Source of the DNA: Antennarius striatus | Taxonomy: Eukaryota; Chordata; Actinopteri; Lophiiformes; Antennariidae | Length of the DNA stretch: 64,000 nucleotides | NCBI RefSeq assembly: GCF_040054535.1 | Contig: NC_090780.1 | Coordinates: 17,331,501 to 17,395,500, forward strand | Reading direction: 5' to 3' | Shown: positions 1-52,802 of the stretch, one piece after another | Position numbering within the stretch: position 1 is the stretch's first letter | Layout: each line of letters starts with the position of its first letter | The notes under the pieces: model-generated | Told to the model about the DNA's origin: nothing | Seen by the model: only the letters and a program-made list of their open reading frames with translations | The model's database searches: none | Program-made: the position numbers and the translations under genes

Positions 1-41593
<41,593 letters not shown>

Positions 41594-43200
41594 ACTGTCT
41601 GTTGGCCTGGATCACGTTATTCCCAACGCATCCTTTTTCTTGCCTTTTAAAATACAAACTAAACAAAAAAATATCAAAAAGTTTTTTAAAAAAATTATTA
41701 AAAAGTGTGAACACTGTATAAAATGTACAAAAATGAAGGACTACTTTTGTATGTGATTGCAGTATTATATTTTGTTCCTTTGAGATTCCTCTGGTCAAAA
41801 GTTAGTAACATTTTCTATGAGAGATTTTTAATTTACACCTTTTCCTTTTACCCCTTACCCAAATAGCCACTACCTCTGTGCAAAATGAAATGGAAACAAG
41901 AAAATCATTGGAGCAATTTGAATTTTTTTTTATTTTTGTATGAATTGTATAGATAAGGAAAAAAAAAACATTGTTCCATTTCACGAGTGCCAACTATCTG
42001 TTGTTTGTGTTTGACTTTGAGCGGGAAAAGCAAAAACAAAAGTTTACTAAATCGGTACATATGTTGTCTTGCTGGGTTTCTCGAAAGATTGTGTGATACA
42101 GATTTGTGATAGCACCGTTTGTGTGTAGCACATGTAAAGATGGCAACTACAGTATTTCCTTTTTTTTTTTTCAGAGAACATTGAAATGATTGTGTTGTCT
42201 TCCTTGCACAGAATTCATATTTTACGGTATTATCTATACTGTAGGTTATATACAGTAAGATGTAACAGGTATGTTTGTTTTAATCACGCTGTTTGACAGT
42301 TCGAACTCCTACATTGCTGATTTGAGAGGATGTGAGCTGTTTCATTGTGTTATGTTGGAGTTGGAGGGTGAGGAAGTTGGTCATAGGTTTAACATTCCAG
42401 GCAGAACGATGGGTGGACATCACAGGTGTAAATAGTTTGTGAGGACAATACCTTCATGGGTGGGCAGTTGGCTCGTGAAGGGAGGGATGTGTGACATGTA
42501 AGACTCTGTGTCATGTCTGTGTCACACAGATGTCTGTTACAAGGATCTTCCCCAGAAGGAAGGAAAGTCTGCAATAATGGTAAAATGTCAGGAAAAAAAT
42601 GTTGAAGGATCCTTTGTCTGTAGTTTTTTTTTTCTTCTCCAGTCCATTATTTTTGTGGAAGTAGATTCAGTTTTGGAATGAATTAAGTACATTATGTTCA
42701 TCTGGTCCTCAGAGTTCTTCTGGAGCTCTTTCTTATCTCTCTCCTCTGTGCTCTGCTGCTGCTAATGCTACCATTCTGGTTGCTCTGACACGTACTTATG
42801 CTCAGCCCCTTGTTCCAAAATGCTGCTTCTGTCAGAAATGTGTCAGCCATATCTTAATGCATGTGAACAGTAACTCCAATCTTTAATGTAACTACAATAA
42901 GTTTTTACTTTGCTTATCTGTCAGTGTTACTTTACGCTGTTGTGTATGTTTTGTCTTTGAGAGAGAAGTACAATCATTTTATCTAAAGAACAATTTTGCA
43001 AAATCATACATGCATTTTCAGAACCGTTGATTTGATTAGTCCTTTTTTTTATGAAAAAAGACACATAGCTTTTATAGTACACAATGCATGGAGGCTCAGA
43101 CTTTCTTCTGGAAAGAGAATAATGTGTAATTTTTGCTGGAGTACTTTACAAATTAAATAACAGATATTGTTATAAATAAAATTTTAAAAATTGTACAGAA
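41594..43200 (+). other. lrp1: lrp1 3' UTR with polyadenylation signal
   Basis: About 1.6 kb of A/T-rich sequence after the stop, with no competing gene. The best poly(A) signal is AATAAA at 43175-43180, so the transcript should end near 43200. The UTR end is only about 80 bp from the oppositely directed poly(A) signal of the deltex-like gene. Confidence 0.7.
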
Positions 43201-43281
43201 AACAAGCCGTTGTTCTTTGAGTCCTGTTCAATCCTGAGTTGATAAAATGAAGAATACCGTCAGTGTGAGTTGGTTTAATCA

Positions 43282-43287
43282 TTTATT
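43282..43287 (-). terminator. poly(A) signal of the deltex-like gene
   Basis: AATAAA on the minus strand, about 510 nt after the stop codon of the deltex-like gene. With the lrp1 signal at 43175-43180 it defines a tight convergent gene end. Confidence 0.6.
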
Positions 43288-43797
43288 GTACAAACGACAT
43301 AATTCAGGTCACATGAACATGGAGTTAAATTTCAAAGAGAGACTTTTTTGTCTTCTGAGAAACTGACAACAAACCCAGACGACATCCTCTGTCAAAAGTG
43401 TTTCTCCGTGGCCCTTCTTCATACAACAACTTCATTTTTGTTCTTTCCATTGCTGTCAATTTTTTATTCTAATGAATGCTGATTGGTTAGATAATGATTT
43501 AGGACTGACAGGAAATCAGTCCTGTTTTATAGTATTAGAAATTCAGTTTTAACAAGGGAACCCTAGATTTTGGCAGTGAACATTATAACAGAAAATCTAC
43601 CAACAATTGTTGTTATAAAGTGATTAGCTGTGCAGGATGTCACAATAATAGAAGTCATCTTTCCATCATATGAAAAAAAAAACCCAATGGAAAGATTATT
43701 TAATTCTGAACCAACATACAGTAATAAGAGAAACAACTTACAGTATGTGATTTCTTCTTTTAAACAATCAACTAGTCTAAAAAGAATTCATAACTCT

Positions 43798-46353
<2,556 letters not shown>

Positions 46354-46464
46354 GAGGTCGTCCGTGTGTCAGCGTTCCTCCTTCAAACATAAGAACAGCA
46401 GTGTCAACCTACACCTGGAGCAGCGACGACGTGTAGTTTGAAATGTCTCCTTACTTTTGAACGT

Positions 46465-46582
46465 AGTAAAGACGTGAATTACCGGTAGTAGCTTTTATAC
46501 ATTTGACTCACCGTATCCTGTTTTTTTCAGCGCCGCTTCTTCCCGTGAAGAGAAAGTGAAAGTACCGGGGGTCGTGACGTCA
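46465..46582 (-). promoter_or_regulatory. Interferon-type promoter of the deltex-like gene: CRE, ISRE, TATA
   Basis: Read with plus-strand coordinates: a TATA box (TATAAAAG on the minus strand) at 46492-46499, about 140 bp upstream of the ATG; an ISRE core GAAAGTGAAAGT at 46552-46563, an exact GAAANNGAAA match; and a full CRE palindrome TGACGTCA at 46575-46582. With transcription starting near 46465, the ISRE would lie at about -90. This fits the known interferon inducibility of DTX3L in mammals. The start site itself is inferred from the TATA box. Confidence 0.65.
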
Positions 46583-46614
46583 CCACGCAGGGACATGTTG
46601 CCTTTACGGTCGTT

Positions 46615-46632
46615 GTTTTACTTTTATCATCT
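46615..46632. repeat. Target-site duplication, left copy (18 bp)
   Basis: GTTTTACTTTTATCATCT, identical to 49764-49781 on the far side of the LINE. It marks the insertion site exactly. Confidence 0.93.
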
Positions 46633-49600
46633 AATGTAGCCGCAAGAGGACACAAGCCAGTGTCTTATTGTGCCGGTCCCAAGCCCGGATAAATACAGAG
46701 GGTTGCGTCAGGAAGGGCATCCGGCGTAAAACTTTTGCCAAATCAAAGATGCGAATCAAACCTATGACTTCCATACCGGATCGGTCGAGGCCCGGGTTAA
46801 CAACGACCGCCATCGGCGCTGTTGACCTACAGGGCGCCGGTGGAAATTGGATTACTGTTGGTCGAAGAAGGAGAGGAGGAAAGTGCGTTCGCTCGAAGAA
46901 AGAGAAGAGGAACACCAAGAGTATAGGACTGAGAGTAGGGACGTTGAATGTTGGAACTATGACAGGAAAAGGTAGAGAGTTGGTTGACATGATGCAGAGG
47001 AGGAAGGTAGACATACTGTGTGTACAGGAGACCAGGTGGAAAGGTAGCAAGGCTAGAAGTTTAGGAGCAGGGTTCAAGTTGTTCTATCATGGTATAGATG
47101 GGAAGAGAAATGGAGTAGGAGTTATCTTGAAGGAGGAGTTTGTTAGGAATGTCCTGGAGGTAAAAAGAGTGTCGGATAGAGTGATGAGTCTGAAGCTAGA
47201 AATAGAAGGTGTGATGTTCAATGTTGTTAGCGGGTATGCTCCACAGGTAGGATGTGAGCTGGAGGAGAAGGAGAAATTCTGGTCGGACTTTGATGAAGTG
47301 ATGCAGAGCTTGCCTAGAAGTGAGAGAGTTGTCATTGGAGCAGACTTCAATGGACATGTTGGTGCAGGAAACAGAGGGGATGAGGATGTGATGGGCAGGT
47401 TTGGTATCCAGGAGAGGAACGCAGAAGGACAGATGGTAGTTGACTTTGCAAAAAGGATGGAAATGGCTGTAGTGAATACTTTCTTCCAGAAGAGGCAGGA
47501 ACATAGAGTGACCTATAAGAGTGGCGGTAGGAGCACACAGGTAGACTACATCTTGTGTAGACGGTGTAACCTGAAGGAGATCAGTGACTGTAAAGTAGTG
47601 GTAGGTGAGAGTGTAGCCAAACAGCATAGGATGGTGGTGTGTAGGATGACTCTGGTGGTGAGGAAGATCAAGAGGGCAAAGGCAGAGCAGAAGACGAAAT
47701 GGTGGAAGCTGAAAAAGGAAGAGTGTTGCATGACTTTTAGGAGGGAGTTAAGACAGGCTCTGGGTGGTCAGGAGGTGCTTCCAGATGACTGGACAACTAC
47801 AGCTAATGTGATCAGGGAGACAGGTAGGAGAGTACTTGGTGTGTCATCTGGAAGGAAAGTAGATAAAGAGACTTGGTGGTGGAATGAAGAGGTACAGGAG
47901 TGCATACAGAGAAAGAGGTTAGCTAAGAAGAAGTGGGACACTGAGAGGACCGAGGAGAGTAGACAGGAGTACAGGGAGATGCAGCGTAAGGTGAAGGTAG
48001 AGGTAGCAAAGGCCAAACAAGAAGCTTATGATGACTTGTATGCTAGGTTGGACAGTAAGGAGGGAGAGACTGATCTATACCGGTTGGCAAGACAGAGAGA
48101 CAGAGATGGGAAGGACGTGCAGCAGGTTAGGGTGATTAAGGATAGGGATGGAAGTCTATTGACAGGTGCCAGTAGTGTGATGGGAAGATGGAAAGAGTAC
48201 TTTGAAGAGTTGATGAACGTGGAAAATGAGAGAGAACAAAGACTAGAAGAGGTGACTTTTGTGGACCAGGATGTAGCAAAGATTAGTCAGGATGAAGTGA
48301 GGAGGGCATTGAAGAGGATGAAGAGTGGAAAGGCAGTTGGTCCTGATGATATACCTGTAGAGGTATGGAAGTGTCTAGGAGAGGTTGCAGTAGAGTTTCT
48401 GACTGGGTTGTTCAACAGGATCTTAGATAGTGAGAAGATGCCTGAGGAATGGAGGAGTAGTGTGCTGGTGCCCATTTTTAAGAACAAGGGAGATGTGCAG
48501 AGTTGTGGCAACTACAGAGGAATAAAACTGATGAGCCATACAATGAAGTTATGGGAGAGAGTAGTGGAAGCTAGACTAAGGGCAGAAGTGAGCATTTGTG
48601 AGCAGCAGTATGGTTTCATGCCAAAAAAGAGTACCACAGATGCAGTATTTGCTCTGAGGATGTTGATAGAGAAGTACAGAGAAGGCCAGAGGGAGCTGCA
48701 TTGTGTTTTTGTAGATCTAGAGAAAGCTTATGACAGGGTGCCCAGAGAGGAACTGTGGTATTGTATGAGGAAGTCTGGAGTGGCAGAGAAGTATGTTAGA
48801 GCAGTGCAGGACATGTATGAGGACTGTAGGACAGTGGTGAGGTGTGCTGTAGGTGTGACAGAGGAGTTCAAGGTGGAGGTGGGACTGCATCAGGGATCAG
48901 CTCTGAGCCCCTTCTTGTTCGCTATGGTGATGGACAGGCTGACAGACGAGGTTAGACGGGAATCTCCATGGACTATGATGTTTGCAGATGACATTGTGAT
49001 CTGCGGTGAGAGCAGGGAACAGGTGGAGGAGAAGCTAGAGAGGTGGAGGTTTGTCCTGGAAAGGAGAGGAATGAAGGTTAGCCGCAGTAAGACAGAGTAC
49101 ATGTGTGTGAATGAGAGGGACCCAAGTGGAAGAGTGAGGCTACAGGGAGAAGAGATCAAGAAGGTGGAGGATTTTAAGTACTTAGGGTCAACAGTCCAGA
49201 GCAATGGAGAGTGTGGAAAAGAGGTGAAGAAGCGTGTACAGGCAGGATGGTACGGGTGGAGGAAAGTGTCAGGTGTGATGTGTGATAGAAGAGTTTCAGC
49301 TAAAATGAAAGGAAAGGTGTACAAAACTGTGGTGAGACCAGCGATGTTGTTTGGTCTAGAGACAGTGTCACTGAAGAAAAGACAGGAGAAAGAGCTGGAG
49401 GTAGCAGAGATGAAGATGCTGAGGTTCTCTCTGGGAGTGACCAGGAAGGATAGGATCAGGAATGAGTACATCAGAGGGACAGCACATGTTAGAGGTTTTG
49501 GAGATAAAGTCAGAGAGGCCAGACTGAGATGGTTCGGACATGTCCAGAGGAGAGATAGTGAATATATTGGTAGAAGGATGCTGAGTTTTGAACCGCCAGG

Positions 49601-49763
49601 CAGGAGACCTAGAGGAAGACCAAAGAGGAGGTTTATGGATGTAATGAGGGAAGACATGAAGGTAGTTGGTGTGAGTGAAGAGGATTCAAAGGACAGGGCT
49701 AGATGGAGGAAATTGATTCGCTGTGGCGACCCCTGAAGGGAAAAGCCGAAAGGAAAAGAAGAA
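46633..49763 (+). mobile_element. Full-length RTE/Expander-type LINE
   Basis: A 3.13-kb non-LTR retrotransposon between perfect 18-bp direct repeats. The 5' end has the GTGCCGGTCCCAAGCCCGG and CAGGAAGGGCATCCGGCG motifs seen at the start of many fish RTE-like copies. The 3' end has the CTGTGGCGACCCC and AAAGCCGAAAG motif and closes with a GAA-rich tail instead of poly(A). One ORF covers 98% of its length. The identical duplication and unbroken ORF point to a recent insertion. The family name (Expander or RTE-X) rests on memory of these end motifs and should be confirmed by library search. Confidence 0.9.
46668..49736 (+). CDS. LINE ORF: AP endonuclease-reverse transcriptase
   Basis: 1022 residues without interruption. 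The apurinic-like endonuclease occupies about 86-330: LNVGT, QETRW with the catalytic Glu121, GADFNGH, a Tyr-Lys-Ser-Gly region leading to VDYIL, and KQHR with His320. The reverse transcriptase follows from about 530: the YRGI region, VFVDLEKAYDRVPR carrying the first catalytic Asp, GLHQGSALSPFLF, and the FADD catalytic box at 772-775. A C-terminal domain after it ends with an RWFGHVQRR segment typical of this clade. It nicks target DNA and primes reverse transcription from the nick. All expected catalytic residues are present, so the copy may be active. The first Met is only 35 nt from the 5' end, so a later Met may be used. Confidence 0.93.
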   Translation: MCRSQARINTEGCVRKGIRRKTFAKSKMRIKPMTSIPDRSRPGLTTTAIGAVDLQGAGGNWITVGRRRRGGKCVRSKKEKRNTKSIGLRVGTLNVGTMTGKGRELVDMMQRRKVDILCVQETRWKGSKARSLGAGFKLFYHGIDGKRNGVGVILKEEFVRNVLEVKRVSDRVMSLKLEIEGVMFNVVSGYAPQVGCELEEKEKFWSDFDEVMQSLPRSERVVIGADFNGHVGAGNRGDEDVMGRFGIQERNAEGQMVVDFAKRMEMAVVNTFFQKRQEHRVTYKSGGRSTQVDYILCRRCNLKEISDCKVVVGESVAKQHRMVVCRMTLVVRKIKRAKAEQKTKWWKLKKEECCMTFRRELRQALGGQEVLPDDWTTTANVIRETGRRVLGVSSGRKVDKETWWWNEEVQECIQRKRLAKKKWDTERTEESRQEYREMQRKVKVEVAKAKQEAYDDLYARLDSKEGETDLYRLARQRDRDGKDVQQVRVIKDRDGSLLTGASSVMGRWKEYFEELMNVENEREQRLEEVTFVDQDVAKISQDEVRRALKRMKSGKAVGPDDIPVEVWKCLGEVAVEFLTGLFNRILDSEKMPEEWRSSVLVPIFKNKGDVQSCGNYRGIKLMSHTMKLWERVVEARLRAEVSICEQQYGFMPKKSTTDAVFALRMLIEKYREGQRELHCVFVDLEKAYDRVPREELWYCMRKSGVAEKYVRAVQDMYEDCRTVVRCAVGVTEEFKVEVGLHQGSALSPFLFAMVMDRLTDEVRRESPWTMMFADDIVICGESREQVEEKLERWRFVLERRGMKVSRSKTEYMCVNERDPSGRVRLQGEEIKKVEDFKYLGSTVQSNGECGKEVKKRVQAGWYGWRKVSGVMCDRRVSAKMKGKVYKTVVRPAMLFGLETVSLKKRQEKELEVAEMKMLRFSLGVTRKDRIRNEYIRGTAHVRGFGDKVREARLRWFGHVQRRDSEYIGRRMLSFEPPGRRPRGRPKRRFMDVMREDMKVVGVSEEDSKDRARWRKLIRCGDP

Positions 49764-49781
49764 GTTTTACTTTTATCATCT
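49764..49781. repeat. Target-site duplication, right copy (18 bp)
   Basis: Identical to 46615-46632, immediately after the GAA-rich tail of the LINE. Confidence 0.93.
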
Positions 49782-50234
49782 GGACAAACGCCACATTTTT
49801 GGTAACTTTCCTAAATAAAGTGATACTATTTATTAACTCTTAGATAAAAACTTCAAACTACTAGTTTTTATTTAAATTAACGTCTTCTCGATATTTTTTG
49901 CAACAGGCTCATTTTTAATATCGCATTTTACAATGTTTAAAAAAAAAGAACAAAACGCAAAAAGATCTTAAATTATGGTGCGTTTACGGTGTACTGGGAA
50001 ACTGGAATTTCCGACCGCTATTTTACATTTGAACGCCTCCATAGTCGGACTTCTGAATGGGAAAATCGGATTAGCCCCACCACCACCAACCTGGAGATTC
50101 AAGGTGGCTCCACCAATATATCTTTATATTAAATTATCAAAATAATTCACAGCGTAATAACTGGCTTTTGACCATGTATAAGTAAATGATCAATATAATG
50201 AAAGAAAAGACACATTCCACAATAGTAAAAAATG
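49782..50234. other. Intergenic spacer between the LINE and the esyt1-like 3' end
   Basis: A/T-rich sequence with no ORF or recognised repeat. Before the LINE inserted, this stretch was continuous with the upstream side of the deltex-like promoter, so it may hold displaced promoter elements. Confidence 0.5.
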
Positions 50235-50792
50235 AGGAGTAAATAAATCTCTTTATTTTTGTCACCACCTTTCAACAAACAGTATTAGCTCTGATCCACA
50301 AACCTTCAAATATACAAAGAAAAAAATTAATCAAACATGCCGTGATTATATTGTGACATGGGTGTGACAAATACATATCTTGTAGAAAAAAATACACAAA
50401 AATAATCCTTAAAAACAACTTCAAGCAAACTTTGGCAAAGTGCTGTGAAACATGAAAATAAAAAATAAAAGAAAGCCTCTTATTAGACAGATCTAAAATA
50501 CTGAAATGGCTTTAGCCTTTATGGGAACCAAGCTAGTCTAAAAATGTGAAATCACTCTTTAATTCAAGCAGCATTGCAACAAAAAAAAGCAAACAAACTA
50601 TGACCTCATTCATAGTATCCATCTTACACTTACTCAACCAATCAGAAAGCTGGCGTACACTTTATATCATGAAGTGACTTTCAGTCAGCACAAACCTGCA
50701 TTTTATTCCTGTAAACTACTTCAGCGTATTTATCTTTGGTGTGAGTATGGATGTACATGATTACACGGTGCAGTATAATGTTTTGCTGTACG

Positions 50793-50794
<2 letters not shown>

Positions 50795-50882
<88 letters not shown>
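50795..50882 (+). repeat. (CA)n microsatellite, 44 units
   Basis: Pure CA dinucleotides, within the inferred 3' UTR of the esyt1-like gene, where they would read as UG repeats in the transcript. Confidence 0.95.
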
Positions 50883-50883
<1 letters not shown>

Positions 50884-51096
50884 CTGGGTCGGAGCAGATC
50901 AAGGCTACCACAGCAGTACTCTATGAAATGGTGGGAAGCAGAAGGCATCTTTGTGGACTGCAACAGTGGTACGGTAATAAGTGTTTGAATTGTGACATCG
51001 GAAAGCAGGATTATTCAGCTTCTTCTTTCAGAGTGAACCTAGAAAAAACAAAGACAGGTCATGTAAAACATTGAGTTAAATCATCAGCAATGACTT

Positions 51097-51454
51097 CATT
51101 CATTCATTCATTTTCTGCAGCTTCATCCTCCGCAGCGGGTTACGGGGAGCTGGAGCCTATCTCAGCTGGCACAGGGCGTGAGGCGGGGGACACTCCAGGC
51201 ACGACACCAGTGTAACGTGGAGCCACACACAAAGACAAACAACTATGCACACACACAGTAACTCCGACGGGTAATTTGGGATCGGCCAATCAACCTGAAG
51301 CGCATGCTTTTGGAGGTGGGAGGAAGCCGGAGAACCCGGAGAGAACCCACGCAGACACGGAGAGAGCATGCAAACTCCGCACAGAGTGGGACTCGAACCC
51401 GTACCCACCGTGTTGTGAGGCGACAGAGCTACCCACTGTGCCACTGTGCCAACC
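51097..51454 (-). mobile_element. tRNA-headed SINE with ATGA-repeat tail
   Basis: Read on the minus strand, it begins near 51454 with GGCACAGTGGCACAGTGGG, an A-box-like TAGCTCTGTCGCC and a B-box GGTTCGAGTCC. It continues through the CGGCTTCCTCCCACC body common in fish SINE and L2 tails, and ends in ATGAATGA units at 51097. The flanks match as 12-bp near-direct repeats (51085-51096 and 51455-51466, one mismatch), which supports retroposition. It lies in the same orientation as esyt1 within the inferred 3' UTR. Confidence 0.75.
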
Positions 51455-51617
51455 CAGCGATGACTTAATAATGATTAAAAAAATAATGTTAGGTAAAGCT
51501 CTTCTGAAAACACCCAGACGACTCTCTGACTCCAGTATCACAACCCCTAGAAACCTCTTTCTCTTGCCACAAATATTACACAGCGTCGCTTCGACTGGAG
51601 AACGTTCCCTCGGCTGT

Positions 51618-52802
51618 TTACCATTCTGTGACGCCGGCCACCAGATCAAACTGACCCAACTCGATCTGCACCTGAGGAGCAAGGACGACATTGACACAAG
51701 TGTGAGCGGCATTTCTGGACTTACTTAAAAGCAGGTGAACGAGTAAAGGCAGAACACAGTTAGAAAACAGTCAGAAAGAATGTGAGGATTTAACAGAATT
51801 ATCTTGAAGTTTTCACCACATTCTGGGAACACCCAGATTATTATTTGTTGGCCCTTTGCTGCCATTTGTAAGTGATGGAGACAGGCGACTGACCTGTCCA
51901 ATGACATCACGGCTCCTGAAGGAGGCGGAGCTATTCTTCACCGACACGCTGAGTCGTCTGAACCTCACCTCATCCTCCCTCACAGCGTACTCAAACCTTA
52001 AATGGATTAACAAACATCATCACATTTTTATCAAAGAGCTTCAGATATTCTACATTTAATGTAGAGCCACAGAACCAGATGATTACTTCTCATTGTATTC
52101 TGGGTTGACGTCTCGCTTCTTCACCGCTGTCTTCTTCTTGGTGGTCTTACTTTTGTCTGGCAGCAGCATGAGGGAAACATAGCTGTCGACACCATCCTTA
52201 CTCTGAGCCAACAGGCCTCTGTGAAAGGAAAATGATTATCTTCAATAAACCGACACGTTAAAGCGAAAGTATATTAAAAAGTTCTGATGCATTTAGTATA
52301 ATTTTGTAAACCTGGTAACAAGTCACCTGTCTACCTGTGGAACGAACCAGTCAATTTCTGTTTCCCACGTTCCAATTATTTGAAATGTGTTGTAGGCATC
52401 AAATGCAAAAAAAATTATATTTTTACAAAAAAAAAAAAGGCAAAGAAGCCGGATATTCGTATCTTGAGGATTACTTGTTTTATATATTTCAACCATGTCC
52501 TCCTTTGTAAACATTTGATATTCTAAGGACTAGCATCATTCAGACTAGGGTCACCAAAGGCTGAGAAGTGAGGAAGTTGTGTCACAATATTATAAAATAA
52601 TAACTGAAAAGAACGCATTCACACCTGAGAACATTTGGAGGAAACATACGTACCTGCAGCCGTGGACGGTGACGATGAGCTGTCTCTGCTGTGAGGCGTA
52701 TGAAAGCGACAGCTTCACCTGCCCGTTTCCTGAACCACTGTCAGAGGCAGAACAAGGCAGCGAGCCTCCTCCGATCAGATCCACCATTTTGGACTCCAGA
52801 AT
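51618..52802 (-). CDS. esyt1: esyt1-like exons: terminal C2 domain (C2E-like) and stop
   Basis: Exons 52802-52654, 52218-52087, 51996-51894 and 51671-51618. The sequence QRQLIVTVHGCR opens the domain, followed by SKDGVDSYVSLMLLPDK, a Lys-rich loop and NPEYNEKFEY, and it ends in GVTEW directly before TAA at 51620-51618. This matches the lone C-terminal C2 of mammalian E-Syt1, which binds PI(4,5)P2 through a basic patch. The mammalian protein continues a few residues past the tryptophan (WYDL and a short tail); here it stops at the Trp. Confidence 0.85.

Larger units (their letters stand above)
50235..51617 (-). other. esyt1: esyt1-like 3' UTR (inferred)
   Basis: Runs from the stop codon at 51620-51618 toward minus-strand AATAAA signals at 50702-50707 and 50252-50257; which is used is not clear. 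It contains a SINE (51097-51454) and a long CA array (50795-50882). No other gene is seen. Confidence 0.5.

Noticed and set aside
48890..49657. 255-codon minus-strand open frame inside the LINE
   Set aside because: Shadow of the reverse transcriptase ORF, caused by its purine-rich codon use.
51355..51454. Possible tRNA gene (A- and B-box-like motifs)
   Set aside because: The motifs are the head of a SINE; no cloverleaf with paired acceptor ends can be drawn.
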